Made by a program: the position numbers and the translations under genes
The notes under the pieces: model-generated
The model's input: the letters and a program-made list of their open reading frames with translations, nothing else
What the model was told of the DNA's origin: nothing
Database searches by the model: none
NCBI RefSeq assembly: GCF_001613165.1
Contig: NZ_BDBV01000053.1
Location: forward strand, 34,882-98,881
Reading direction: 5' to 3'
Length of the DNA stretch: 64,000 bases
From: Nocardia mexicana NBRC 108244
Lineage (GTDB): Bacteria > Actinomycetota > Actinomycetes > Mycobacteriales > Mycobacteriaceae
Shown: piece after piece, positions 9,181 to 18,600 of the stretch
How the letters are laid out: the number at the start of each line of letters is the position of its first letter
Numbering within the stretch: position 1 is the stretch's first letter

Positions 9181-10016
9181 CGGGACCGCTCCTCGAGGGC
9201 CTTGCGAATCAGTTCCCTGGCCGCCTCTCCGGTTACGGATTGTTTTGCCAGAACGTCGAAGGCTCGGCCATAGAGCGCTATTTCTCGAGGTTGGGTTATG
9301 GTTATTTCGGCGGTATGTCCCTCTACCTTGACCATGTGGTTGTCGAACATCACGTAGTTCTCGACGATGACCCTGCCCTCCGCAGCGGCCGGGACTATTC
9401 CTAGTGTCACTCTGGGCATTCCTATTAATGAGTGAATTCGATCGAGCTGTCCCGTCATTACATCATCGGTGCCGATAGTCGTATACAGGGCCTGTTCGCC
9501 GATCAGAAAATGGAATCTGTGCCCCCGTCGGTAGAGAATGAGCTGGCGTTCCATTCTCTTGGACACGCCTTCGTCTATATCGTCCGGAACCTGGTAGAAC
9601 TCGATCGAGGAGCGTAGGATTGCTTCAGCATAATCGGCGGTCTGGAGCAGTCCTGGGATGATCTGCGGTTGCCAGTTTCGAATGTGCTTGGCCTCGGCTT
9701 CCAGCTTGATGGATTGCTGCTGACGCCGTTTAATTCCACCGGCTCCGAGTATTCGCCTCCACTCGACATACGCGGCATCTATATTGTGGCGGGTAGCAAG
9801 AAGGTCCGGCAACTGCTCGCGAGCATTCGAATGGGTGCAGTAGGCCTTGATGTCGGAATCGGAAGGATTTATGCGTCCATATTCGATCTTACTGCACTTG
9901 CTTTCGTGCCAACCTTCGCGGCGGGCAAGCTCACGGCCCGTGAGTCCGGCCGAGCGTCGCATCTCCCGGAGTCGCCGACCGAGAGCTTCCCGTGCTTCCT
10001 GTACCGCATGTGTCAC
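9177..10016 (-). CDS. Helix-turn-helix regulator with DUF5753 domain
   Basis: 279 residues. The N-terminal XRE-type HTH (LGRRLREMRRSAGLTGRELA, then SKCSKIE) is followed from about residue 95 by a DUF5753 domain with WQPQIIPGLLQTADYA and a late VENYVMFD. Such proteins (WhiJ/Scr1-type) are thought to pair with small partner proteins and act on development or toxin-like loci. GTG 10016 overlaps the stop of the preceding DUF6879 gene (GTGA), so the two are translationally coupled. Confidence 0.88.
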   Translation of the reverse strand: MTHAVQEAREALGRRLREMRRSAGLTGRELARREGWHESKCSKIEYGRINPSDSDIKAYCTHSNAREQLPDLLATRHNIDAAYVEWRRILGAGGIKRRQQQSIKLEAEAKHIRNWQPQIIPGLLQTADYAEAILRSSIEFYQVPDDIDEGVSKRMERQLILYRRGHRFHFLIGEQALYTTIGTDDVMTGQLDRIHSLIGMPRVTLGIVPAAAEGRVIVENYVMFDNHMVKVEGHTAEITITQPREIALYGRAFDVLAKQSVTGEAARELIRKALEERSR

Positions 10017-10546
10017 TGCAAACGACTCTCCGTTGAGACGTATTCAATGAATGGAGTAGCCAATGACCACAGATGTTCCCTGGCTCGCTGGCAGTACTCT
10101 ACTATTCTGGGGTCGATCGTTATTGCTGCGCCGGCCGGTGCTCCCTCTCGATCGATCAGGTTGTAGCAAACGGTTTCATCGTCGAACAGCCAAAAATCAT
10201 CGGCCGGGACATCCTCGGCACTGACGAGATGACGCGGAAGATAACGAATGTCTTCACCGGCTTCGATGTTGTCCGAAGTCTCGGTGAGCAACCACCGTTG
10301 ATAATCACTGTGCGGAACTGTGATAACTCGTACGCGACTCACGACTACGCCGCGCCCTGTTACCTCCACGATCAGATTGTTCCATGCATCCCACGACTCT
10401 TCGACCTTTGACTCTCCATTCAAGAACCTTTGTAGGCTATCGGACTCGCTCGGGACGGCATAGGTATCCCGGACTTCCATGTGGAATGCTGAGCGTTTCG
10501 CCTCCAGAAAGAGGTCAGGCCAAGGACTGTGCTGCCGCAGTTCCAC
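10013..10546 (-). CDS. DUF6879 family protein, copy 2
   Basis: 177 residues from GTG 10546, chosen because GGGAGGA lies 9 bases upstream and because the first paralogue starts at the same aligned place. It overlaps the end of the 113-residue gene by 32 bases. It shares with copy 1 FHMEVRDTYAVP, VPHSDYQRWLL and EAGEDIRYLPRH. The role is unknown. Its tight coupling to the DUF5753 regulator suggests the two act together. Confidence 0.75.
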   Translation of the reverse strand: MELRQHSPWPDLFLEAKRSAFHMEVRDTYAVPSESDSLQRFLNGESKVEESWDAWNNLIVEVTGRGVVVSRVRVITVPHSDYQRWLLTETSDNIEAGEDIRYLPRHLVSAEDVPADDFWLFDDETVCYNLIDREGAPAGAAITIDPRIVEYCQRAREHLWSLATPFIEYVSTESRLQ

Positions 10547-10856
10547 CGTAGTAGGTCCTCCCGTTCCTCGGTACCTCGATTGCAGTCTCGTCTGGTTGCA
10601 TGGCGAGCTGGTCGAGCGTGTCCTTATCCGTGATCGGCCTGCCATCGAGGGTGAATGTACCCCGACCGGTATCTGTCATCGGCGCACCTATGAACGTGTC
10701 AGGTTCGGTGAAACCGAGTAGCAGATGCGGTATCTCGACTGTTTGCGGTGCCCCGGTTCGCCACCCGATCACCAGGTATGCACCGTCGTCCGTCGCATAG
10801 AGGCTCGGGCAGTCGCCAGATTTCGATCCGGTTCGGCCGAGGAAACGTAGACGCAT
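10515..10856 (-). CDS. Conserved small protein heading the DUF6879/DUF5753 operon
   Basis: 113 residues from ATG 10856 with a strong AGGAGG site 7 bases upstream. I do not recognise the family. It begins MRLRFLGRTGSKSGDCPSLY, has VEIPHLLLGF in the middle and ends with VPRNGRTYYGG. There is no signal peptide or membrane helix. It is the first gene of a leftward operon and overlaps the next gene. Its promoter region contains an inverted repeat at 10949-10966. Confidence 0.65.
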   Translation of the reverse strand: MRLRFLGRTGSKSGDCPSLYATDDGAYLVIGWRTGAPQTVEIPHLLLGFTEPDTFIGAPMTDTGRGTFTLDGRPITDKDTLDQLAMQPDETAIEVPRNGRTYYGGTAAAQSLA

Positions 10857-10948
10857 GATCTTCCCTCCTGTACCTGTGTGCAGCGGCTTGCAGCACAGGT
10901 TCGATGATCGCTCATGCTGATGTGCTATGTACAGGGTCGGCGTAGCCT

Positions 10949-10966
10949 TGTGCAAGCTGGTGCACA
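10949..10966. promoter_or_regulatory. Inverted repeat, possible operator
   Basis: TGTGCAagctggTGCACA: perfect 6-base arms with a 6-base spacer, in the divergent region between 10856 and 11107. A regulator binding here could control both sides; the DUF5753 protein of the same operon is the natural candidate. Confidence 0.4.
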
Positions 10967-11106
10967 TTCGTGGATCTGAGTTCTCTGCGTCAGTAACTTC
11001 AGCGATGGCGCTCGGGTCCGGAGCTCTCGATCCAGTTCAGATCATGCGTGACCACGGCATACCCGGACTCGAGCTGCCTCACCATCAGCCGAGTAGGGAG
11101 TCGGTA

Positions 11107-11262
11107 ATGAACTGGCGTACAAGGCTTTTCGAGTTTCCCGGTGGACTGCTGGAGGTTCAGGCCTACCTGGGTTCCGACCCGGAGGGCGGGCCGGGGGTGT
11201 TCATGGAGTTGGTGTACGGCGATGACGGTCGAGATGGCGTGTCGGACTGTGAGCAGTTGTGA
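11107..11262 (+). CDS. Small hypothetical protein
   Basis: 51 residues from ATG 11107, beginning MNWRTRLFEFPGGLLEVQAY. The frame is open upstream as far as 10927, but this ATG gives a compact protein with a moderate GGGAG site. I do not recognise it. It is acidic and soluble. Its stop overlaps the start of the next ORF (GTGA), which suggests both are translated as a pair. Confidence 0.45.
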   Translation: MNWRTRLFEFPGGLLEVQAYLGSDPEGGPGVFMELVYGDDGRDGVSDCEQL

Positions 11263-11399
11263 GCTGGGAGGTGGGGTTGCTCGTGGCGATCGCTCTGCCG
11301 CTGGGGGTTTGCTGCGCCGCTGTGTGCTGGCCTGAGCGTGTTCCGAAGGACAAGACGGTCAAGGCAATCCGCGAACCTGTCGAGCAGGAGGACGGCTGA
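11259..11399 (+). CDS. 46-residue single-helix membrane peptide
   Basis: GTG 11259 overlaps the preceding stop by the GTGA arrangement. The product starts MSWEVGLLVAIALPLGV, continues with a CC-containing helix end, and has a charged tail (PERVPKDKTVK ... EQEDG). One membrane helix with the N-terminus outside or inside is likely. No family is recognised. The overlap with the 51-residue ORF and the terminator-like hairpin that follows support a small two-gene unit. Confidence 0.45.
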   Translation: MSWEVGLLVAIALPLGVCCAAVCWPERVPKDKTVKAIREPVEQEDG

Positions 11400-11448
11400 G
11401 GGCGGCCGAGATTGTCGTCGACAGCCCGATCGACCCATAGGTCCGATA

Positions 11449-11478
11449 GCCGCCGCGCGCCCCTCGTCGCGCGGCGGC
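11449..11478. terminator. Hairpin after the two small ORFs
   Basis: Arms GCCGCCGCGCG (11449-11459) and CGCGCGGCGGC (11468-11478) with an 8-base loop. It lies downstream of the rightward small ORFs and before the convergent gene, and has no strong T run. Confidence 0.55.
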
Positions 11479-11548
11479 ATTCACGTCCGGTGCGCATCTC
11501 AGCGCGACGACGACCCCGGCCGTGCGTCTCAGTGCAGCTGGGACAGCC

Positions 11549-11827
11549 CTACGCTTCGGGCGGTGGTGCGTAGTTGGGTGGTGGGGCGTCGTCGGTCGGC
11601 CGCCAAAGCCAATATGTCAGTGCGCCGTTGGTCGTTTTCACCTCGCGGCATATCCATGTGCGCCCGTCCGTGCCCTTCGCCTTCTGCCCGGCGCGTTGCT
11701 CGGTGCAGGCCAGTCTGGGCGAGCCGTCGTCGGCGGCAGCCGTCGGTGCGGCGGCCAGCTGCGCCACCGCGGGTGCCGCCGCGACCAACAGTGCGGCAAG
11801 GGATACCAAGGCTGAACGTCCGTGCAT
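11549..11827 (-). CDS. Small secreted protein
   Basis: 92 residues from ATG 11827. A signal peptide is clear: MHGRSALVSLAALLVAAAP, with likely cleavage after AVA or later in AAA. The mature part has two Cys (LACTEQ and WICREV), which may form a disulfide, a WLWRP segment and a Pro-rich end. I do not recognise a family; it looks like small exported actinobacterial proteins of unknown role. It is a single gene between two terminators. Confidence 0.65.
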   Translation of the reverse strand: MHGRSALVSLAALLVAAAPAVAQLAAAPTAAADDGSPRLACTEQRAGQKAKGTDGRTWICREVKTTNGALTYWLWRPTDDAPPPNYAPPPEA

Positions 11828-11958
11828 GATTACCTACCTTCACGCCGATCCGCGTGGGTCGTTCCACGAGCGCCACCGTGTGACGCCACCGCCGAGTGTG
11901 AGTCGACCACCGCCGGACCGGTCCGGGGCGACAGCATGCGCGTACGCCCCCAAAAGAA

Positions 11959-11991
11959 AGCGGGCGGCGCAATCACCATGCGCCGCCCGCT
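11959..11991. terminator. Terminator of the embA-like gene
   Basis: Perfect 13-base arms AGCGGGCGGCGCA / TGCGCCGCCCGCT with a 7-base loop, followed on the minus strand by TTTCTTTTGGGGG. It lies 16 bases after the stop of the leftward emb gene. Confidence 0.85.
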
Positions 11992-12006
11992 GTTTCGCGT
12001 CCTATC

Positions 12007-15000
12007 TCAGAACACCCGCAGCTGCCCCGGTGACCAGAATCCGGAGCGGCTGGCCGTGCCCGTGCTCACCTCGGCCGGTGCCGCCTTGTAGTACTGGTCG
12101 TAGCGCTCCAGCGAACCCCAGTCCCGCGCCCAGTCGTTCTTCATATAGGTCGGGATGGTGGTCGACTTGGCCAGCATCTGCGAGAAGCCCAGGGGCCCAC
12201 CGAATTCCTCGGCCTGCCAGGTATCGGTGGAGCTCACCGCCAGCGGACGATCGGGCAGGATGCGGTAGTTCGGCACCTCGGCGACGCCGTCGAGGTGGTT
12301 GAACGGCCGCTGGCACGGGAACTGCAGGCCCACGGCCCAGTCCAGCAGCACCGGCTGTTCGGTGCCGACGACCGTGTTCAGCGACTGCAGCTTCGGCACG
12401 CGCGGCGGCGTGAACGCCAGCCACTGGTCACCGATCAGGATCGGGTCGTTGGCGACGATGCGCACCGTATCGGCCTCGGGCGAGATCTGATCCAGCGGCA
12501 CCCGCAGGTTGCGCCAGGTCGGGAACGGTCCGATATCGCGCGGCAGGTAGCTGCCGAGCTTGGTGACCGAGCCGTCGGGCTGCTTCTTGCCGTAGTCGAC
12601 GGTCAGCGACTGGCCGTAGTCGACGTTTCCGGTGTCATCGACCGACAGGATGCGGCCCGCCGCCGAAATCACCACCAGCGGCGAATCTTCCGACCGCGGC
12701 GGCAGCTGGTACCAGCTGGAGGTCAGGTTCGCGGGCTGCTGCACGTTCTCCTGGTAGCTGCCCATCACCGGCGTGGTCGCCGGATCGAGCCCGAACGGCA
12801 GCGCCACGGTGCTGCCGTTGACGCCGGTCTGCTGGGTGCGGCCACCGCCGGTGCCCGCGTTCTGGCCCTCGGCGAACGCCGCGCCCACCGACTGCGTGGA
12901 CGTGTTACCGGTGCCCGGCTTGACCTCGACGGAGTCGGCCTTCAGATCGGTGGGAACTCCGTTGGGGGAGAAGCCGACCGGATTGCCGCCCGCGAGCGGG
13001 TCGTCGTTCTTCGGCGGATGCGCCGGATCGATGATCGGCGTCAGGTTGCCGCTGTTGACGTTCTGCTCGACGAGCACGTCGTTGGCGAGACCGCACGAAT
13101 TACCGCTCACCGCATCGAAATTCGAGCGCGCCAGTGAGTACGCGGGGTACTGCCACACCGCGCCCTTCACCAGCGAGAACACCTCGAACAGCACCATCGC
13201 CGCCGCGACCACGGTGAGCGGGATCGCCGCGAACCGGCGAATTCGTCTGCCGCGCGCGGTCTTCGCGCTCGCCGGCGGCTTCGCATAGCCCTCGCGCAGC
13301 GACTGCCACGCCACCAGCGCCAGCGCCAAGCCGAACAGCACCAGCATGATGGTGTTCGACTCGATGCCCCTCAGCGACACCGTCTTGTCGAACCACGGCA
13401 CCCCGAAGCTCGATACGTACCAGTAGCCGTTGATGCCCGAGAACGACAGCGCCAGCGCGAACAGCAAGGCGGCCAGGAAGATCGACCGGTTCTTGCGCGA
13501 GCGCAGCGCGGTCGCCGACACCGCGACGGCGGTCACCGCCGCCAGCGAACCGGCGATGCCCGCGTAGGCGCCGAAGTGGTGGGTCCACTTCGTCGGGTTG
13601 AACATCATGAAGAAGATGGTTCCGAACACCACGCCCATCAGCCGCCACGTCGGGCCGCTGGCGATGCCCGGCACCTTCACGCGGCGCAGCAGCACCATCA
13701 TCGTGGTGAACAGGCACAGCAGCATCACCAGGAATGCGAACCGGCGGGCGAGCGAGCCGTCCACGGTCTCGACGAACAGGTAGTAGTAGCGCAGATAGTC
13801 CTCGTACCAGGCCAGGTTCGGACCCGCGAGGCGGCGCACCCGGTTGGCCTCCTGGATCGCGGCGAAGGTCTGGTCGCTGTAGACGACGGTGAGCACGAGG
13901 AAGCCCGCGGCCGCGATCGGCGCCAGCAGCGGCAGCGTCGAACCCCACCAGGTCGCCTTCCAGCCGGATTCGCCGGCGGCCAGTTCGCGGCGCTTGCGCA
14001 CCGCGACCCGCACCAGCGGGCGGATGCCCGCGAGCAACGCGGCCACACACATCAGGCCGGTCGGGGCGGCGGCCAGCGTGAACGCCGCGACCAGGACCGC
14101 GACCGCCGCGGGCAGCAGCCGGGAGGTGGCGATGGCCCGCTCGATCGACACCCAGGTCAGCAGCGCGCCCAGCGCGACGATCGGCTCCGAGCGCAGGCCG
14201 TTGTCGTAGGGCATCCAGAACGCGAGGAAGACCAGGCCGCCGGTCCACAGCGCCACCTTCGAGGTGCGCACGCCGCGGCCCAGCCGGGGCACCACCTCGC
14301 GGCTGATCACCATCCAGCACAGCAGTCCGCACAGCAGCGCCGGGATCCGCACCCACGCGCTGGCCGTGGAGACCTGCGCGAACGCCTGGATCACGTAGTA
14401 GTACCAGCCGAACGGCGCCTCCGGCACGCCGTACCAGCGGAAGTAGTTGGCCAGATAGCCCGCGTGCGGGGCGACCCGCACCATGCTGAGGATGTATCCG
14501 TCGTCGGAGGTGTTGGCGCCGACGAAATGCCACACCAGCAGCGTGCCCGCGACGGCGCCGTCGGCCCAGGTCGGCTTCAGCCAGTGCGCCGGGAAGATCC
14601 GGCGGTGGCCGCGGCGGTCACCGGTGTCGAGCCGGCCGAGCGCGGCCAGCGCGATCAGCGTGCACAGCACCGCCGCGATCATCGCGACCAGCTTGATCAC
14701 GGTGGGGGTGGTGGAGAACCGCGAGTCGACCGTCATGTGGAACGACAGGCCCTCCGGCGCGCCGCCCTTCAGATCGGTGAACACGCCGACCACCTGCGGA
14801 CGCAGGTCGCCCTCCAGCGTGCCCTCGATCGGCGCGGTGACGGTTTCGGTGGCGCCCGGTGCACCGCCCTCGACAGGCTGCTCCACCTCCCGGGTCGCCC
14901 CCTGGAACGCCGCGTGGGTGCGGTTGTGGTCGGAGGAGATGACGATCGACGAACATCCGGCGAGCTGGGAGCGCTCCGCCGACGCCACCACCGCATTGCG

Positions 15001-15384
15001 GTCCACGACGTCCACCGAGGTGTCCGACACCCGGATGAACATCGCCTCCAGGGACGCTCGATCGCCCTGCGGCGGCGCGGTTGCCAGCAGCATGCCGCCC
15101 TGCGGGGGTAGCCCGTCGACCAGCGAGCAGGGAATCGTCGCGTTCAGATCGACGGGGACTTGCGACATGAGCGGCGCCTGTACGCTGCCGACGGTCCCGT
15201 TCTGCGGCCAGTTCACCTCGGAGGTGGTCTGGGTGACCGGCAGGAACGGGGTGGCTATCGCGAACAGCGCGCCGAGCAATCCCACGACCAGCGCGATCAG
15301 TCGGGCATTGCGGAAGTCACGGGGCGTCGCGTCGGGCGCGGAGGCCTCCGGTTTCGTCAAGACAGCAGTTGCGGCGTCGGGCAC
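12007..15384 (-). CDS. embA: Arabinosyltransferase, EmbA-like
   Basis: 1125 residues from GTG 15384; the ribosome site is weak and the frame stays open to 15567, so the start is tentative. Emb layout: one N-terminal helix, a periplasmic sugar-binding-like domain, a multi-helix GT-C core with the catalytic SDDGYIL loop in ANTSDDGYILSMVRVAPHAG, and a C-terminal carbohydrate-binding domain with WYQLPPRSED and DWARDWGSLERY. It transfers arabinofuranose from decaprenyl-phosphate to arabinan outside the membrane. WYQLPPRS, YGQSL and the helix segments around LLRRVKVPGIASGP match EmbA better than EmbB or EmbC as I remember them. It is the last gene of the arabinan block and has its own upstream terminator. 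Confidence 0.9.
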   Translation of the reverse strand: MPDAATAVLTKPEASAPDATPRDFRNARLIALVVGLLGALFAIATPFLPVTQTTSEVNWPQNGTVGSVQAPLMSQVPVDLNATIPCSLVDGLPPQGGMLLATAPPQGDRASLEAMFIRVSDTSVDVVDRNAVVASAERSQLAGCSSIVISSDHNRTHAAFQGATREVEQPVEGGAPGATETVTAPIEGTLEGDLRPQVVGVFTDLKGGAPEGLSFHMTVDSRFSTTPTVIKLVAMIAAVLCTLIALAALGRLDTGDRRGHRRIFPAHWLKPTWADGAVAGTLLVWHFVGANTSDDGYILSMVRVAPHAGYLANYFRWYGVPEAPFGWYYYVIQAFAQVSTASAWVRIPALLCGLLCWMVISREVVPRLGRGVRTSKVALWTGGLVFLAFWMPYDNGLRSEPIVALGALLTWVSIERAIATSRLLPAAVAVLVAAFTLAAAPTGLMCVAALLAGIRPLVRVAVRKRRELAAGESGWKATWWGSTLPLLAPIAAAGFLVLTVVYSDQTFAAIQEANRVRRLAGPNLAWYEDYLRYYYLFVETVDGSLARRFAFLVMLLCLFTTMMVLLRRVKVPGIASGPTWRLMGVVFGTIFFMMFNPTKWTHHFGAYAGIAGSLAAVTAVAVSATALRSRKNRSIFLAALLFALALSFSGINGYWYVSSFGVPWFDKTVSLRGIESNTIMLVLFGLALALVAWQSLREGYAKPPASAKTARGRRIRRFAAIPLTVVAAAMVLFEVFSLVKGAVWQYPAYSLARSNFDAVSGNSCGLANDVLVEQNVNSGNLTPIIDPAHPPKNDDPLAGGNPVGFSPNGVPTDLKADSVEVKPGTGNTSTQSVGAAFAEGQNAGTGGGRTQQTGVNGSTVALPFGLDPATTPVMGSYQENVQQPANLTSSWYQLPPRSEDSPLVVISAAGRILSVDDTGNVDYGQSLTVDYGKKQPDGSVTKLGSYLPRDIGPFPTWRNLRVPLDQISPEADTVRIVANDPILIGDQWLAFTPPRVPKLQSLNTVVGTEQPVLLDWAVGLQFPCQRPFNHLDGVAEVPNYRILPDRPLAVSSTDTWQAEEFGGPLGFSQMLAKSTTIPTYMKNDWARDWGSLERYDQYYKAAPAEVSTGTASRSGFWSPGQLRVF

Positions 15385-15552
15385 GGTTGGTGATGTTATC
15401 TGCCCGCGCTGTGAGTGACTGTGTTCACTCGGATCCTGCTGTTCACATCCACAGTGCGGCGGCTCGCCTCGAGGTTGATTCGTCACGATCCGGGTCCGGA
15501 CGGGCCGATCCCCGCCAGGCGGCGGCCATAGCCGGAACGTTGCACGACACGC

Positions 15553-15593
15553 CGGGATGACCGCCATCGAAACCTGGCGTGGCGGTCATCCCG
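15553..15593. terminator. Terminator between the two emb genes
   Basis: Arms CGGGATGACCGCC (15553-15565) and GGCGGTCATCCCG (15581-15593), a perfect 13-base stem with a 15-base loop, 14 bases after the stop of the upstream emb gene. It implies that the embA-like gene has its own promoter in the next 170 bases or depends on readthrough. Confidence 0.8.
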
Positions 15594-15607
15594 GGCAGTT
15601 TCCGGGG

Positions 15608-18600
15608 TCAGCTCGTCTTGATCGGCACGTCTTTCGCCCAGCCCCAGCGATTTTCGACGGTGACGCCGACCGTCGCCGGTGTCGCGGAGGGAACGTAGGG
15701 CGTGTACCGCTCCAGCGAACCCCAGTCCCGGCTCCAGTCGTGATCCAGGTAGCCCGGGACGGTCTGGGCCTCGAGCAGCAGCCCGGTCCAGCCGAGCGGG
15801 CCGCCGCCGATATTGTCCTGCCAGGCGTTGGAGGCGTCGGCGCCGACCCGGTCGGGCAGGATGCGCCACTTCGGCACCTCGGCGACCCCGTCCTTGTGAT
15901 CGAAGGGCCGCTGGCACGGGAAGGCGAGGCCGACGTGCCAGTCCTCCAGCACCGGATCCTGGTGGCCCACCACCGAATCCAGGGTGTCGAGCTTCGGCAG
16001 CCGCGGCGGCGTGACCGCCAGCCACTGCTTCGGGGTGAGGTCGTTGGCGACCGCGACGATGCGGACCGCGTTGGTGCCGTCCGGAATTCGATCCAGCGGC
16101 ACCCGCATATTGCGCCACGACGGTGCGCCGCCGACGTCGAGCGGCTGGAACTCGCCGAGCGGCTGTTCCGAACCGTCCTCGGCCCGGTGCGCGAATTCGA
16201 CGCGCAGGTCCTGGCCGTAGGTGACCACGCCGTCGGCGTTGACCGACTTGATCCGCCCGGCCGCGCTGATCGCGAGCAGCTGGTAGGCGGGGTCCTTGCG
16301 GGCGTCGGCCAAGTCGAGCCGGTACCACTGCGAGGTCAGATGGGCCTGCTGCTTGTCGCCGGTGGTGTAGCTGCCCATGACCGGGGTGCGGGCGGGGTCC
16401 AGGCCGAACGGCAGCTTCACGGTGCTGCCGTTGATGCCCGCCTGCTCCGTGCTGCCGCCGCCGGTGCCCGACCGGGTGGTGTTGGTGGTCTTGTTCTCGG
16501 ACTTGGTGTCGACCGAATTCGCGCCGCCGGTGACGGTTTCCTCGGCGTCGGCGGTCAGGTCGCCGGCCACGCCGTCCGGAGTGAATCCGACGTTCTCGGC
16601 GGCCAATCCGTCCGCGGGTGAGCCGGTGTAGGGCTGCAGCAGCGAGTCGGCGGTGTTGGTCTCGACGAGTACGTCGTTGGCCATTGCACACGAATCACCG
16701 CCCAGCGCACGCAGATTCGACTTCGCCACCGAATAGGCCGGATACTGCGCGATGGCGGCCTTGCCCAGCGAGGCCACCTCGAGCAGCACGACGGCCGCGG
16801 CGGCGATGGTCAGCGGCTGGATCGCGAACTTGTCGAAACGATTGCGGCCATTGCCGTTTCGATACGGCTCCCGGTAGTACTGCCACGCGGCCAGCAGCAG
16901 GCTCAGTACCGCCAGGCCGAGGAACGCCGTCGAGAAGCCCTTGCCCGCGATCAGCGGCGCCTTGTCCCACCACGGCACGCCGTAGCTGGAGACGTACCAC
17001 CAGCCGTTGGATCCGGTGAAAGTCACTGCGAGCAGGAAGAATACGGCCGCGGCGAACAGCGAGCGGTTGTACCGTGCGCGAATTCCGTTGATTCCCACCG
17101 CAACCGCGGTGAGCGCGGCCAGCGACCCGGCCAGCCCGGCGTATACGCCGAAGTGGTGAGTCCATTTCGTCGGGGTGAACATCATCAGCAGCAGCGACAT
17201 GAACACGATCCCGAGGACGCGCGCCGAGGGTCCGCGCGAGGTGCCCGGGATCCGGCCGTTCTTGCGCAGCATCACCAGCACGCACACGCCCAGGCACAGC
17301 AGCATGCCGAGGATGCCGAAGCGCCGGGCCAGCGAGCCGTCGGGCGAGAGCATCAGCAGCGAATCCCAGCGGGTGCGCTCGTCGAACCAGGCGACGTTCG
17401 GCCCGATGATGGTGCGGACCCGGGTTGCCTCCATGACCGTGGCCAGCGTCTGGTCGGCGAAGACCACCACCATCACCAGCACTCCGGCCGCGGCGCCGGG
17501 CGCCAGCAGCGCGCCGTACCGCAGGATCATCGACCAGGCCCCGCGCTTGGTCGCCGGGCCGTTCACCGTTGTTCCGGCGGGCTTCTGGTCTTCTCCTGTT
17601 CCGCCCTGCTTCTGGTTTTCTCCTGTTCCGGCATGCTTTTCGCCGGAATCCAATTCTCCCCGTGCGCGTTTGATGATGATCTGCAGCACCGGGCGGGATC
17701 CCGCGATCAGCGCGGCGATGCAGATGAGCCCCGTCGGCCCCGCCGCCAGCGAGAATGCCGCGATGAGCACGGCGATCGCGGCGGGGAGCAGGCGCCCGGT
17801 GGCGATGGCCCGCTCGATCGAGCACCAGGTGAGCAGGGCGCCCAGCGCGATCAGCGGCTCCGGCCGCAGGCCGTTGTCGTAGGGCAGCCAGGCGGCCAGG
17901 AACACCAGGCCCGCCGTCCAGATCGCCACCTTGTCGCGGCGCACCCGGGCGCCCAGGCGCGGCAACACCTCCCGGCTGATCACCAGCCAGCACACGATCC
18001 CGGCCGCCAGCGCGGGCAGCCGCATCCACCAGCCCGCGTCGCTGACCCGCGTCATCCAGGCGAGCACCTCGTACGGCCAGCCGAACGGCGCCTCGGCCAC
18101 GCCGAACCAGCGGTAGTAGTTGGCCATGTAGCCCGACTCTCGCGACGCCCGGGCCATATTCAGGATGTAGCCGTCGTCGGAGGTGTTGGCGCCGATGACA
18201 TGCCACAGCAGCAGCGTGCCGAGCACCACCGCGTCGGCGATGCTGAACCGCCACCAGTGCGCGGGCAGGAACCGGCGCGGCCGCCGGCCGTCGGCGGTGT
18301 CGATGAGGTGCAGGCAGACCAGCGCGACGAGGGTGAGCACGACCGCGGCGATGATGGCCGCCAGCTTCAGCGGGCTGGGGCTCGAGGAGAAGCGCGAGTC
18401 GATATTCGCGTGCAGGTGGGCGTCACCCAGCTGGGCGCGCTCCAGATCGGTGAAGACGCCGACGACCTGCGGGCGGATATCGCCCGATACCGCATTGCGA
18501 AAGGGGCTGCCGTCGGCGCGCGTGACCCCGGTGAGTTCGGCGCTCGTCGCGGCGGCGCTCGACTCGACGGTCAGGGCGGTGCAGCCGCCGACCTCGGCCA

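Noticed and set aside
13576..15111. 511-codon ORF antisense to the embA-like gene
   Set aside because: Made of Arg, His, Gln and Gly runs only, typical of a reverse frame; no ribosome site.
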